NCBI GenBank assembly: GCA_013360405.1
Contig: JABWBR010000024.1
Coordinates: forward strand, 1-62,008
Origin: Saprospiraceae bacterium
GTDB taxonomy: Bacteria; Bacteroidota; Bacteroidia; Chitinophagales; Saprospiraceae
Direction of reading: 5' to 3'
DNA: 62,008 nt
Shown: piece after piece, positions 26,413 through 35,889 of the stretch
How positions within the stretch are numbered: position 1 is the first letter of the stretch
Layout of the letters: each line of letters begins with the position of its first letter
Made by a program: the position numbers and the translations under genes
Notes under the pieces: generated by a model
The model's input: only the letters and a program-made list of their open reading frames with translations
The model's database searches: none
Told to the model about the DNA's origin: nothing

Positions 26413-29056
26413 TATTTGTTTTTATTTTCCAATATGGGCCTTCACCTTTTCTGATCCAACTTCTTCTGTCTGGCCTTTTAAACAATGTAAAACATTCATT
26501 ATCGTTCTTAATTATAAGACATAATAATCTCTTCTCAATATATTGGTATTCAATCCAGTCGATAAAGATATGGCTATTTACACATTTTAAGAATTCATTG
26601 GTCATATTATTAAGTATTAAAAATACTATGTACTCACAAGCTAGATAGCACCATCTTTCATGAGAAAGTACTGTTTTGTTGCCATTAGACCACAATAGTT
26701 GTCTAGAAATAGCATCAGGTAAACTTTCTTTCTGATTTAAATTCAAATGCTCATATAAAAACTCCCAAGTATGACAATCCCAAGGTAGCTTAACTAATGA
26801 TTCGATATTCTCTCTTGTTATCCTTTCTTCATCAAGTATGCTGTTTAGTTTAATAAAATCGCTGGCTTTAAAGACATTTTTCAATTCATCATTAATGAAT
26901 ACAGCGCTTTTATTTGGAATCTGTCGATTAATTTTATTTTTAATTTTGAGATCAATGGCTAGATTAATATAATTTTCAGGTATCTCTACGTTAGAATCGT
27001 TAAGGTAGTTATATAGCATTCTAATGCTGGTTGCATCAGCTGATACAATATTTGGATATAGTGTGTTGTTACTTTCAATTAATTGAGCTAATTCCCATAG
27101 CAAATAGGTGGTTTTGTAACTAGTTACATCTTTTACAAACTTATTCATTATTCGCAAGTGGTCATCCTTTTCATCGCTAGATTGTAAATTACTTTCCAGA
27201 TCGTCAATGGTTGTAATTGGTTTTTGACTATCAATTATTTTTTTTATGACTTTAGGCGCATGTTTATAAATGGCAGACTGATCGTGTATCGCCAATTTAT
27301 AGTGATTGTAAAAGGAGTCGGGGTCTTCGTCGTATTTTTTTAGAACAATATCCAAAGCAATTGATTTATTTGGCAATAATAAAGGATTAGTTCTGCTGTC
27401 TTTAAGTATTTTGATTAAGGCGTCATTAAAGCTGATATCGTCAATATAAAGAAAGAAAGCTTCCCAATCTATATTTCCAATTTCAAATTCTAGTTCTTTA
27501 AACTCTATTTTGTTTATAGTATCTATATATTTAGCAAATTGTATGATGCGATCTTTTATATTTAGGCTTCGTAGTTTTTCAATGCGCTCTATTTGGGTTT
27601 TAATTTCATCAAAATCACCTTTTTTTGCCTGGTATGATAGTGGAATCAAATTCTCAAACAGTTTAATAGCTCGCTTTTTTATTTCATAGCTTGAATTTTT
27701 TTGAACTATTGAAAGCGCTGCTTCTAATATGGTGTTAGCTCGTTCGAGGCTGTTAATATTCGTCGAACTAGCATAATTAATTAAATCTTCAATGCTACAT
27801 TCAATATCTGGCAGGACGTTTTTTTCATAAACGGTCCAATATTTATCCGTATATGGTTCAATGGTGTATTTATATACTTCGTTGAGTTTGGAGATACTGT
27901 TTATTGGTAGCGATGCCTCCCAAATGACGGGGCATTTCTCCCAATTTTCGCATTCCTTGATTTGTATAAATATTTCATGTATTCTTTCGGGACTGTCGCT
28001 GCATTTGGAGTAGAATTCTTTAAATTCTACTTCAGACATAGTATGAACTTTGTATAGGCCGTTAAAATAGAAAGCATTTCTATTAAGATCACTCAGAGAG
28101 TATGGCTCATAAGGGGATTTAAAAGCGCGATCAATTTGATGTCTAAACCCATCTAACCTACCTGTCATGCCGGAGATAAACAATGTATTGGCGTAAATAG
28201 CCTCATCTCTATCAACTATTGATTTCGGCGGATTATTGTAATTGATTAATATTCTGTCATCTGATTCATAGCGCTTAAGTCGATCTTCCAATTCCAGCTC
28301 AAAACAAATCACGTTGCACAAATCCAACAGCACATTGGAATTGGCAAATGAGGCAATATTCAAGTGTTGGAATACAAAGGCCGGGGGAAATGACTGCAAC
28401 AAGGTAAATGTCCAGTGAATGAGCTTGTCGCTTTCGTCGACAATGATTACTTTTTTGCGCGAAAGAATGGCGTTTACAGCCTGAAGAAACATGTCCCGTC
28501 GAATGCCATTATCACCTTTAAATAATGCCTGGAAGGGTTGCGGATACCAATCGAAAGCGTTCAAATTTTCGATAGTTAACGGTTCGATGTCGTATGGTGC
28601 AGTTGCACCTGCATCTTCTTCTTTGACTTGATCTATAGTTTTCCAGTAACCTGCTTTGATTGTTAAGTATGGCAGATGCAAATTGTGTAGCCTTTCAAGT
28701 CCTTCTTCGGATCGATCCAGGTAAGCCTGAACTACGTTAAAAGGCTCACAATTTTGACAAACCAATGAATGGGCAATATAGTTACCAGCTCGGGCAGGAA
28801 AGGAGTGCAAATCGTTGCCCACGTACTCCGAAAGGCAAATCACTTTTTCGCCCTCTGGAAGCTTGTAGAACAGAAATAATTTGGGATAATTTTGGACTTC
28901 TCGCGGAGTTGGGTATGCCGTGGTGGAATACGCACCGTATCCACTCAGGGTTTCGTCCAAGTGTTGCGATATACCCTGGCTTTTTTGGTAGGTACGGAAT
29001 CCCTTGCGCGATTTGGAAGACGTGCGAATATGTTGAGTGAACCTTGTTATTGTCAT
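26402..29056 (-). CDS. GAP1-like GTPase-associated protein
   Basis: An 884-residue cytosolic protein. The N-terminal ~130 residues resemble the GAP1-N domain of GTPase-associated proteins: a Tyr/Gly-rich entry, then LFYKLPEGEKVICLSEYVGNDLHSFPARAGNYIAHSLVC. In known systems such proteins are encoded next to DO-GTPases, as here, where it follows the GTPase gene with a 4-bp overlap. The remaining ~750 residues are mostly helical with no obvious catalytic motif. The gene is the most AT-rich of the island, notably at 26402-28100, and may have a history different from its neighbours. GTPase regulation is inferred from the family and position, not from visible residues. Confidence 0.65.
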   Translation of the reverse strand: MTITRFTQHIRTSSKSRKGFRTYQKSQGISQHLDETLSGYGAYSTTAYPTPREVQNYPKLFLFYKLPEGEKVICLSEYVGNDLHSFPARAGNYIAHSLVCQNCEPFNVVQAYLDRSEEGLERLHNLHLPYLTIKAGYWKTIDQVKEEDAGATAPYDIEPLTIENLNAFDWYPQPFQALFKGDNGIRRDMFLQAVNAILSRKKVIIVDESDKLIHWTFTLLQSFPPAFVFQHLNIASFANSNVLLDLCNVICFELELEDRLKRYESDDRILINYNNPPKSIVDRDEAIYANTLFISGMTGRLDGFRHQIDRAFKSPYEPYSLSDLNRNAFYFNGLYKVHTMSEVEFKEFYSKCSDSPERIHEIFIQIKECENWEKCPVIWEASLPINSISKLNEVYKYTIEPYTDKYWTVYEKNVLPDIECSIEDLINYASSTNINSLERANTILEAALSIVQKNSSYEIKKRAIKLFENLIPLSYQAKKGDFDEIKTQIERIEKLRSLNIKDRIIQFAKYIDTINKIEFKELEFEIGNIDWEAFFLYIDDISFNDALIKILKDSRTNPLLLPNKSIALDIVLKKYDEDPDSFYNHYKLAIHDQSAIYKHAPKVIKKIIDSQKPITTIDDLESNLQSSDEKDDHLRIMNKFVKDVTSYKTTYLLWELAQLIESNNTLYPNIVSADATSIRMLYNYLNDSNVEIPENYINLAIDLKIKNKINRQIPNKSAVFINDELKNVFKASDFIKLNSILDEERITRENIESLVKLPWDCHTWEFLYEHLNLNQKESLPDAISRQLLWSNGNKTVLSHERWCYLACEYIVFLILNNMTNEFLKCVNSHIFIDWIEYQYIEKRLLCLIIKNDNECFTLFKRPDRRSWIRKGEGPYWKIKTNNAP

Positions 29057-30330
29057 GATACTTTGATAAAGTTGATTTCTTTAAGCATCCAGATAATGGG
29101 CATCAAAATGCCTTTGGGGTCGATTCCTCCGTGAATTTCAGAGCCTAAAGCTGATTCAACGGGTTGCTTTCCCAAGGGGGATACAGGAAAAACATTGTAT
29201 CTGTTAAACCGAGCCTTCATGATGTGCAGCAAATTGATATCAGTTTCTTCGAGAAGCTCCATCAGGTCTTCTGATGCCGACTTTGCTTCGTCCATGATGT
29301 CACGGATATCCGTAAGATCGGCTTCGAAATCGGGGCTTAAGGTGACATTTGCAACTCCTTCAAGTAAATCAGCTCTCGACAGGCAAAAAGCAGTGGGCAC
29401 TTGAATTTTCCGGTTGGATTTTATTCTATCGCCTCGCCTGAACAATTCGTACAAGTTTTCAACGATATCATAATTACTAGTTTTTATGTCGGGCTGCACA
29501 GGTACGATGCCACGTTGGGCCTCCTGTATTAGGTGAAACAACTCACGGATGTCCAAAGGGTTCATCAGAAAAATAATACCTTGGGCAAATCGCAGGTTAG
29601 CATGATGTTTTGTTAATTCGTCAATGCGGCTAAAATTTTCTCCAGGAGTATCAATTAATGTTAAGTACGTCACTTTATTGTGGTGGATGCTGTGTATCCG
29701 AAGAATAATAGGGGCTTTATTTAGGGTAGGATTCAGGGCTCTTCTTTGGTCAATCAGAAATCTTCTGTTATCCTCGAATAGGTCCTTGCCTTCTTCGTTG
29801 ATGATTGACCCGAAGATACCCAGTTCGCTCAAAGTGGTTCTGCGGTGGATGAGCAATTCGCAAAGCACCGTGATAAAGGATGATTTACCGGAGTCATGCC
29901 CACCAACGATCGCAATACTGGAGGATCGGTTGTCAAAAAAATCGGCTGGGAGTTCTTTTCTACAGGTCGGGCAAACGCAGGTTTTGATACGGGGCATCGA
30001 AAAGGGAATACGGCTGACAGACGTGCGCTGTTTGGGTGCGTGTTTTTCGATATATACCCTGCCAGATACGTAATGGAAGCAATAGGGGCACTGCTTTTTA
30101 TAAATGTATCGGTAAATAAAATTGGATATGGGAGAACCTGTACTTTTCAGCAACTCTTCCTCTTCATCATCAGACGAGATTTCGTTGTCGCTGAATAAAT
30201 CCCGCAGCCACTGCCGGAAGCTCCTACGGGGTGGCGATGGCATTTCGGGTACGGCTTGCCTTTGGGGCTCTTCCGCTATGTTTTCCGTTTCCTGTTGATC
30301 GACAGGAATTTTTTCATCTTCATGATTCAT
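29053..30330 (-). CDS. DO-GTPase2-type TRAFAC GTPase with zinc-finger N-terminus
   Basis: A 425-residue GTPase. I chose the ATG at 30330 (MNHEDEKIP), which overlaps the stop of the preceding gene as ATGA, over an upstream start at 30399. An acidic N-terminus is followed by a zinc-binding pattern (CPYC ... CVCPTC, residues ~70-115). The P-loop is GGHDSGKSS (~141-150), the G3 motif is LIDTPGE (~224-231) and the G4-like motif is CLSRADLL. These fit the double-GTPase family of predicted conflict systems, in which two GTPases are encoded side by side; the partner is the gene just upstream (30327-31301). Confidence 0.8.
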   Translation of the reverse strand: MNHEDEKIPVDQQETENIAEEPQRQAVPEMPSPPRRSFRQWLRDLFSDNEISSDDEEEELLKSTGSPISNFIYRYIYKKQCPYCFHYVSGRVYIEKHAPKQRTSVSRIPFSMPRIKTCVCPTCRKELPADFFDNRSSSIAIVGGHDSGKSSFITVLCELLIHRRTTLSELGIFGSIINEEGKDLFEDNRRFLIDQRRALNPTLNKAPIILRIHSIHHNKVTYLTLIDTPGENFSRIDELTKHHANLRFAQGIIFLMNPLDIRELFHLIQEAQRGIVPVQPDIKTSNYDIVENLYELFRRGDRIKSNRKIQVPTAFCLSRADLLEGVANVTLSPDFEADLTDIRDIMDEAKSASEDLMELLEETDINLLHIMKARFNRYNVFPVSPLGKQPVESALGSEIHGGIDPKGILMPIIWMLKEINFIKVS

Positions 30331-31301
30331 ATAATACCCAATTGTTTTAAGATCCAAAAGAAGGGAGCATAAATACCTTTGGGATTGCGTTTTTTCCAAT
30401 ACGCGGGCATAGCATCACTTCCAAATGGGGCAATGGCGAAATATTTATGTTTCCCAAACTGTTTGTGAAGGCTTATGGGGTCAACAGTCCTGCTATTATT
30501 GGCCAGAAACGTGCTCAAACGTTTGGAAGTCCCATCGATTTTTTTGAAAAAATCTCCGTGGTGCACTTCTGTAAAAGGATCTTCCGGTAAGTCGAGTGGA
30601 ATTAATGGCAACAACAAATCGAACTTGGAAATACATACAGCTAATGGCTGATTGACAATTTTCACCCCCTTATTTACATTTTTAAGCACTTCATATATAT
30701 ATTCTGTTATTTCCATATTGGAACAATCATCATCAGCTTTTGGCGCTCGTAGTATGTCATTCAGGCCGGAATCCTCTCTGGGGTCAAGCAAATGGATAAC
30801 AGAAGATCCCTGTAATTCATGTGCGTCAGTTCTTGTATCGTGCCTTATGTAATGTTCCTCTATTTTTTCCCCGGAAGAGTTAAATAGTACAATTTCAAAT
30901 ATTTCTCCATTCGTTAATCTTGCAATGAGATTGAAAAATTCAAGAGAAGAATTGTAAACAGTAAATTGCAATTTTCCATCATTACATTGCTTTATCAACT
31001 TATTAAGCAAGCCGCTTGAAACAGGATCAATGATCTCTATTTTAGAGATTTTATTTTTTTGATAAAATAGTTTCAATTCTTTACTTGGGCGTAAAAAACT
31101 ATCAATAAGGGTAATCAAATATAAGGTTTTTCCAGCATTGATGCCTCCTGTAAGCGAACAATAATATTTTGCAGGTGCAACTTTAAATACTTTGGCATAA
31201 GCATTATAATACTCCGGTAATTCGCAATCGAAACGCTCACATTTCTTCGATTCAGAACATTTTATATTACACCTGCTACAAGTAACTTCAAAGGCCGTCA
31301 T
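30327..31301 (-). CDS. DO-GTPase2-type GTPase, second member
   Basis: A 324-residue protein. The N-terminus holds five cysteines (8, 11, 15, 21, 26) likely to bind zinc, then the P-loop GGINAGKT at 52-59, a degenerate G3 (LFNSSGEKI in place of DxxG) and a good G4 (CISKFDLLLP). The missing G3 Asp suggests altered or absent hydrolysis. About three quarters of the residues match the C-terminal third of the fusion protein at 14338-17838, and the DNA is clearly similar over ~970 bp. It overlaps its upstream and downstream genes by 4 bp each, so the GTPase pair and their partners are translated together. Confidence 0.8.
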   Translation of the reverse strand: MTAFEVTCSRCNIKCSESKKCERFDCELPEYYNAYAKVFKVAPAKYYCSLTGGINAGKTLYLITLIDSFLRPSKELKLFYQKNKISKIEIIDPVSSGLLNKLIKQCNDGKLQFTVYNSSLEFFNLIARLTNGEIFEIVLFNSSGEKIEEHYIRHDTRTDAHELQGSSVIHLLDPREDSGLNDILRAPKADDDCSNMEITEYIYEVLKNVNKGVKIVNQPLAVCISKFDLLLPLIPLDLPEDPFTEVHHGDFFKKIDGTSKRLSTFLANNSRTVDPISLHKQFGKHKYFAIAPFGSDAMPAYWKKRNPKGIYAPFFWILKQLGII

Positions 31302-32053
31302 TCAATAGAAAAATTTGTAAGGTTATAATAATATAAATGGATTATTTGCCAATGTTGCATACCTCCCGGTGGGGCGTATTGTAATGGTAACCGGGTTATC
31401 TTCCCCAAATCCAAGCTTGTCATTTCTTCTATTACTTTCGTCGGTATAATGATATCCGCTTCAAGGAAATGGTGAAATTCTTGTCGAGAAAATGCAACGC
31501 CAAGAATGAATTTGTTAATCTTTTGAATTCCCGCATCGTAAATATCAGTTACTTCTACTTCTACCGAGTTGTAGTCTTCCAGATAACAAGCCTTGAAAGC
31601 AATACCCGGTGAGTGCGTATTTTCCATTTCATCATAAGAAATGCTGGATTCCAGTTTTTCTTTCTGAATCTGTAAATCCGATACCTCTTTTTGAAGGGTA
31701 GCGTTATCGGCAAGTTGGCACTTTTTTCCCCTAAGCTCTGCCTGCTGCTTCTCCATCAAACTCAGGGTCTGCCGGTTTTCAGTATCTGTTCTCTCCTGAT
31801 ACGCATACTTAGGTAGCAATTCTAAAATCTCCTGTTTTAAGGATTGGATTTCAGAAGACAAAGTCTCGATCGCTTCGATGTTACCTTGTTTAACATTTAT
31901 AATATTTTTTAGACGAGTTTGGATCTCATCATCGTCAGGCCTGGAGGAAAATAGGGGAAACTGCCATCCACAATTTGGACAGATAATGGACTGATTGCGC
32001 TGCCTGTGGCAAACGCGGCATTTTATTTCATCGATCGGTACGGCGTTTTTCAT
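31298..32053 (-). CDS. Zinc-ribbon plus coiled-coil protein A
   Basis: A 251-residue protein. The N-terminus has a CX2C-X9-CX2C zinc ribbon (C12, C15, C25, C28). Residues ~35-130 are heptad-rich coiled coil. The C-terminal ~120 residues are a beta-rich domain (YNSVEVEVTDIYDAG ... QHWQIIHLYYYNL). The layout is the same as in the next upstream gene, suggesting they are distant paralogues forming a pair. The zinc ribbon may mediate contact with the GTPases, which have their own zinc modules. Function is not known from sequence. It is coupled by 4-bp overlaps on both sides. Confidence 0.6.
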   Translation of the reverse strand: MKNAVPIDEIKCRVCHRQRNQSIICPNCGWQFPLFSSRPDDDEIQTRLKNIINVKQGNIEAIETLSSEIQSLKQEILELLPKYAYQERTDTENRQTLSLMEKQQAELRGKKCQLADNATLQKEVSDLQIQKEKLESSISYDEMENTHSPGIAFKACYLEDYNSVEVEVTDIYDAGIQKINKFILGVAFSRQEFHHFLEADIIIPTKVIEEMTSLDLGKITRLPLQYAPPGGMQHWQIIHLYYYNLTNFSIE

Positions 32054-33015
32054 GAAAAATAGAAAGCATTTTTTGTTGAGTATTCGATGCTTATATGCTC
32101 ACCACTTCGTTGCATACTCGAAAACTGTAGATAATAACTGCCAGATACTTTTCCCGAAACGATAGTTGCTATGTCGAGTTCCCATACATTGGAGGTGGTT
32201 TCCCGCCAGGCCTTTTCGGGAATAATTATATAACATATCGCATCGATATATCCTCCATCCGGCGGCTTTCGATGAAAAGCTGTCACCAGATCGATCGGAA
32301 ATTCTGTATTGTTCAAAGGTTTTGCAAATAATTTAGTTTCCGCTGATTTAATATCTATCCGGTGCTGAGGTTTTCGATCTGTGTACCGCTTATACAAAGA
32401 ATCAGATTGTTTAAGATGTGTTCGTATAGTTTGTATCATTGTTTTCAAATCTTCTTTCTGCTGCAATAGTTGCTGGTGTTCAACTTCATGTTTCTTCAAA
32501 TAAGCTTGCAGTTCCTGAATATCGGTTTTTAGCCTTGTTTCCGCTGTTGAATATTCCTCGTTTTGTTGATCATACCGTCGAGAAGTCACATCTAAAAAAT
32601 TCAAAATGTGCTCCCATAAATCCTTTTCACATATTAACGCAAGTCGGTTAGCGTTTATCATTTGCATCGTTTCAAGGGCTTGGGAACGCTCGTTCGATGC
32701 AAGTCCTTCTAGCACGTAGAAATCGAGGCCGCATACGTCACATACGGACTGGTCAACTTGTTCAAATTTGCATGCACAATCGATACAATTATCTACTTTT
32801 TTGGCCGAGAGGTTGTTGAAATACGCCTGGATATAATTGCCAATATCAAAATCTTTGTCGTTGTTGAACCAAGATATTATCCGTTCGATCTCATGCCCGC
32901 GTGACGCTTGTAGCCATTCTTCAAGGTTAGTTCCATCCATCAGACTTGTTGTTCTATCCATAAAGCGGATGAAGGGTTCCCAGTGTTCTTGTATTAGGAT
33001 GTTACCGTGCCGCAT
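32050..33015 (-). CDS. Zinc-ribbon plus coiled-coil protein B
   Basis: A 321-residue protein. After ~70 helical residues comes a CX2C ... CX2C zinc ribbon (C77, C80, C92, C95), then a coiled coil (~150-225) and a C-terminal beta-rich domain with DAICYIIIPEKAWR and SGSYYLQFSSM. The order ribbon, coil, beta domain parallels protein A (31298-32053). Its stop overlaps the start of protein A, and 22 bp separate it from the DUF4407 gene. Probably a structural or adaptor part of the island; no enzymatic motif was seen. Confidence 0.6.
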   Translation of the reverse strand: MRHGNILIQEHWEPFIRFMDRTTSLMDGTNLEEWLQASRGHEIERIISWFNNDKDFDIGNYIQAYFNNLSAKKVDNCIDCACKFEQVDQSVCDVCGLDFYVLEGLASNERSQALETMQMINANRLALICEKDLWEHILNFLDVTSRRYDQQNEEYSTAETRLKTDIQELQAYLKKHEVEHQQLLQQKEDLKTMIQTIRTHLKQSDSLYKRYTDRKPQHRIDIKSAETKLFAKPLNNTEFPIDLVTAFHRKPPDGGYIDAICYIIIPEKAWRETTSNVWELDIATIVSGKVSGSYYLQFSSMQRSGEHISIEYSTKNAFYFS

Positions 33016-33037
33016 ATTTAACTGCTAATTGAATTGC

Positions 33038-34525
33038 TTAATCATCACTGCGCTCATTATGAAACATCATTCCGCTTGTTTCAGGGTCGTTCTCCAGTTT
33101 TTCCAATTGTTGGTGTCTCCAGTTATCCAAAGCTTGGCGGATAATATCCCGCTGCGATCGTGCCAGGCGCTGGACCAAGCCGTTATTGCTTCTGTATTCC
33201 TGACGGATCATTGAGCGACGGAGGCGGCTTTCAGCATTTTTTTCAGAATCCAGATCTGCCATAGCCCGCTCGTAAGGGCCGAAGGGAGACAACAGTTTGA
33301 TAAAAATCGGCATTAGGTCGATTACGAAAATAATTGCAAAAACGAGCCATTTCACCCAAAAGATTGACCCACCCTGGACGGGGTCGGCAGCTAATACTTC
33401 CAGCGCCTCAATCTGGACCATAAGGTAATTCGGGTCATAGGCCAGGTTGTAGGCATTGCGGAGCGAGTCTTTATTTACTGCGTTTACATCAGCTTGTTTA
33501 GTTTGCTCCGAAGAGGCTCGGTCACGTTCGGATTTTTTATTATCCAGCTGCTCGATAATAGGCTTTTGGTGATCTTCAATTGCATTCTGGCGACTTTCTC
33601 TAAGATCGCGGATAGTTTCCTGGAGTTGCCCTACTTCACGGCTTAATATTTTGATTCTATTGCGATTTTGATTATACGCTCCTTTCGCGCTGGCACTTAG
33701 CCATTGTTTTTCAAACTTGGTACAAATATCGTTTTCATCTCGCTCTACGCAAACATCGCCATAGTTTTGACGTCTAAGTGTTGCATTTGTAGACTCCAGT
33801 GTTGAAATTTGTTTTTCCTTTTCAGAAACCTGCTCGTTGTTTTGGTTGATTTGGGTGTCATATGTCTTAACTACTTCTGGAAGTTCGCTGCGTTTGGTTA
33901 TCAGCGTATTGATATCAGTATCTATTTGTGGTAGTGGATTTGATAGGTTGGCGATTGAATCAAGTTGGTTGATTTTGTCTTGTAGCCTAATCGACTTAAG
34001 TTCTGCAATAGCAGGCGCCAGTCTATTTTCGAAGAGCTTTACTTCGAGTGGCTTTGATATTGTAAACGAGATTAAACCAGCTACTATAATCCTTAGTATA
34101 GTTGGAAATACTATGGAAGTATATGTATTGAAGCTCCACCAATTGAGTGATTCCGGTTTACGCATGGTTGCTACCAAACCCCAGTCAATGATAAAAATGA
34201 TGATAGCCCAAACAAGTGCGAAAAGGTAAACAAGCTGCTTTTGGTCACTTTTAAAAAAAATAGAATGAAGTGCAAACGACATGGTGGTACAAGCCATAAT
34301 AGCTGTTACAAATACAAACAGCCCGATTCGAACGTATTTGCTTTTGTCAGACAGATTGTCTTGCAGTACGGGCAAATAAGCTCCGCCGAAATAGGCGAGT
34401 CTGCCTTCGAACCAGCTCATCCGGTCGTTGCGCGTAATGTCGCGAAATGTGGATGCCGGTGTATTATTTGATCCCTCGCTATTTTCGGGGTTACTCGTAA
34501 CTCTGTTTGATTTCGCCATGGTCAA
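33038..34525 (-). CDS. DUF4407-family membrane protein
   Basis: A 495-residue membrane protein. Three transmembrane helices lie near the N-terminus (about 65-87, 97-119, 138-158), a long periplasmic or cytosolic coiled coil spans ~170-375, and a fourth helix lies at ~405-428 (WVKWLVFAIIFVIDLMPIFIKLL), followed by a charged tail. The start (SWFEGRLAYFGGAYLPVL) and the IIDWGLVATM stretch are typical of DUF4407 proteins. It is the only clear membrane component of the island and could anchor the complex or be the membrane target of the response. It is coupled by a 4-bp overlap to the small gene upstream. Confidence 0.8.
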   Translation of the reverse strand: MTMAKSNRVTSNPENSEGSNNTPASTFRDITRNDRMSWFEGRLAYFGGAYLPVLQDNLSDKSKYVRIGLFVFVTAIMACTTMSFALHSIFFKSDQKQLVYLFALVWAIIIFIIDWGLVATMRKPESLNWWSFNTYTSIVFPTILRIIVAGLISFTISKPLEVKLFENRLAPAIAELKSIRLQDKINQLDSIANLSNPLPQIDTDINTLITKRSELPEVVKTYDTQINQNNEQVSEKEKQISTLESTNATLRRQNYGDVCVERDENDICTKFEKQWLSASAKGAYNQNRNRIKILSREVGQLQETIRDLRESRQNAIEDHQKPIIEQLDNKKSERDRASSEQTKQADVNAVNKDSLRNAYNLAYDPNYLMVQIEALEVLAADPVQGGSIFWVKWLVFAIIFVIDLMPIFIKLLSPFGPYERAMADLDSEKNAESRLRRSMIRQEYRSNNGLVQRLARSQRDIIRQALDNWRHQQLEKLENDPETSGMMFHNERSDD

Positions 34526-34992
34526 GCTTTCTTCTTTGCTGTTTTAATATTGCGTAGTTCTTCTTCATATAGAACCTCCATTGCCCTTCGAAGCTCAACG
34601 CGTTGTTCTTGTATTAAAGCGTGCAACATGTCAGATTGCGTTTCGAGTGCTTTTTTTATATCAAAGGTTTCCAGCTTTAATTCTGGATTTTCACCCAACC
34701 ACTTATCTAGATCGGGTGTTGAAGGGGTGATATTGAAAGCCATTTTTTCGTGTAACTGAGAGAGATCGAAATAAGGTGTTCGCGGTTTGCTTGAAAAATA
34801 TTTCAGCTGCCAGTTGTCAGTAATTTTTTCAATAAAAGCAGATGGTAAAAAGCGGTACTCAAAATACAGTTTGGGCAAAAAACGCAGAGCCGGCATGCGT
34901 ACCGACAGCTTTTTCACCAAATCATTTATAACCTGCTGCTTGAAATAAGATGCAAACAGGGTTTTTACCTTCCTTTTTTTTGTACTGCGCAT
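34522..34992 (-). CDS. Small basic helical protein
   Basis: A 156-residue protein with no recognised domain. It starts with a very basic segment (MRSTKKRKVKTLF), continues with aromatic-rich sequence (LYFEYRFLP, YFSSKPRTPYF) and ends in charged helices (VELRRAMEVLYEEELRN). Its stop overlaps the start of the DUF4407 gene by 4 bp, and it follows the coiled-coil gene by 12 bp, so it is part of the operon. The basic N-terminus could bind nucleic acid or phospholipid; this is only a suggestion. Confidence 0.55.
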   Translation of the reverse strand: MRSTKKRKVKTLFASYFKQQVINDLVKKLSVRMPALRFLPKLYFEYRFLPSAFIEKITDNWQLKYFSSKPRTPYFDLSQLHEKMAFNITPSTPDLDKWLGENPELKLETFDIKKALETQSDMLHALIQEQRVELRRAMEVLYEEELRNIKTAKKKA

Positions 34993-35004
34993 TTTGACCG
35001 GTGA

Positions 35005-35889
35005 TTAGTGAATAATAACTTTATCGGCTTTTTCTACGACAGCTTTCAGTTCAGCATCGAATCGCTTCAGGCCGCTTTCCAACTCGGATATCAGGATATC
35101 AAAATATTCATCCAGACGATGTCTCTTGCCTATTTCTCCCCAAATTTCCTGATTGCTTGCATAATGTATTTGAAACGCCTGGATGTTTATAGTATGTTTC
35201 TCCTTAATCTCGTGTATTTTTTGTTTGATTTCATTTAGCTGCTGCGAGAGGGCGTTGTACTGTTCAAGTGCAGCTTGCATTTCGCTTTCGCTGTCTTCAA
35301 AATACCCTCTTAGATGGATGGCTTCGATCTGAATATCTTTGGCCGATCCATTGACCTTTGTACGGATTTCCTGCCTATTATGTTCAATTCCTTCGAGTAC
35401 TTCGGCAATGTTTTGCGTCAATTTTGTTTGCAGATCAGAAAATGTTAACCGGGCAGTTTCCAAAAAATCCAGGAGGTGTTGGGTATCGTTGTAAGTATCT
35501 TCTTTTAGTAAGGTCAGTTCTTCTGTGAGTCGGTTGAGATCATTTTGTTTAACAAATTGTTTGAGGGTTTCAAGAGCGGTTTTGTCCCTTATGATGTTGT
35601 CGATCGCTTCTTTTTCATTCATAAGTGCTTCTTTTTCCTGTAAAAGCTTAGCTTGTGCCTGGTTTAATGCTTTCATTTGCTGCAGTTCCTCCCCCAGCTG
35701 ATTAACCACCTTGCGGATATCGGCTATCTCTGTTTCTAGTATTTTGTTACGCCTGTTTATATTAATTCGCTCAATTAATGAATATAGGACAGGAACGATG
35801 GCTTCGATATCTGCTGCTGCAATTGCTACGTCGATCAATTCATCCGTTTTTAATTGCTCCAAATAACTTATGATACTATCTCTGTCCAT
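35005..35889 (-). CDS. Coiled-coil protein
   Basis: A 294-residue protein, nearly all helix. Heptad-like runs extend over residues ~45-135 (LETEIADIRKVVNQLGEELQQM and following) and ~190-245. The first ~40 residues (MDRDSIISYLEQLKTDELIDVAIAAADIEAIVP) could be a small helical interaction domain. No catalytic motif. It overlaps the Hsp70-like gene upstream by 14 bp. A nucleotide-exchange or substrate-adaptor role for that protein is possible from position, but there is no specific GrpE-like signature. Confidence 0.6.
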   Translation of the reverse strand: MDRDSIISYLEQLKTDELIDVAIAAADIEAIVPVLYSLIERININRRNKILETEIADIRKVVNQLGEELQQMKALNQAQAKLLQEKEALMNEKEAIDNIIRDKTALETLKQFVKQNDLNRLTEELTLLKEDTYNDTQHLLDFLETARLTFSDLQTKLTQNIAEVLEGIEHNRQEIRTKVNGSAKDIQIEAIHLRGYFEDSESEMQAALEQYNALSQQLNEIKQKIHEIKEKHTINIQAFQIHYASNQEIWGEIGKRHRLDEYFDILISELESGLKRFDAELKAVVEKADKVIIH

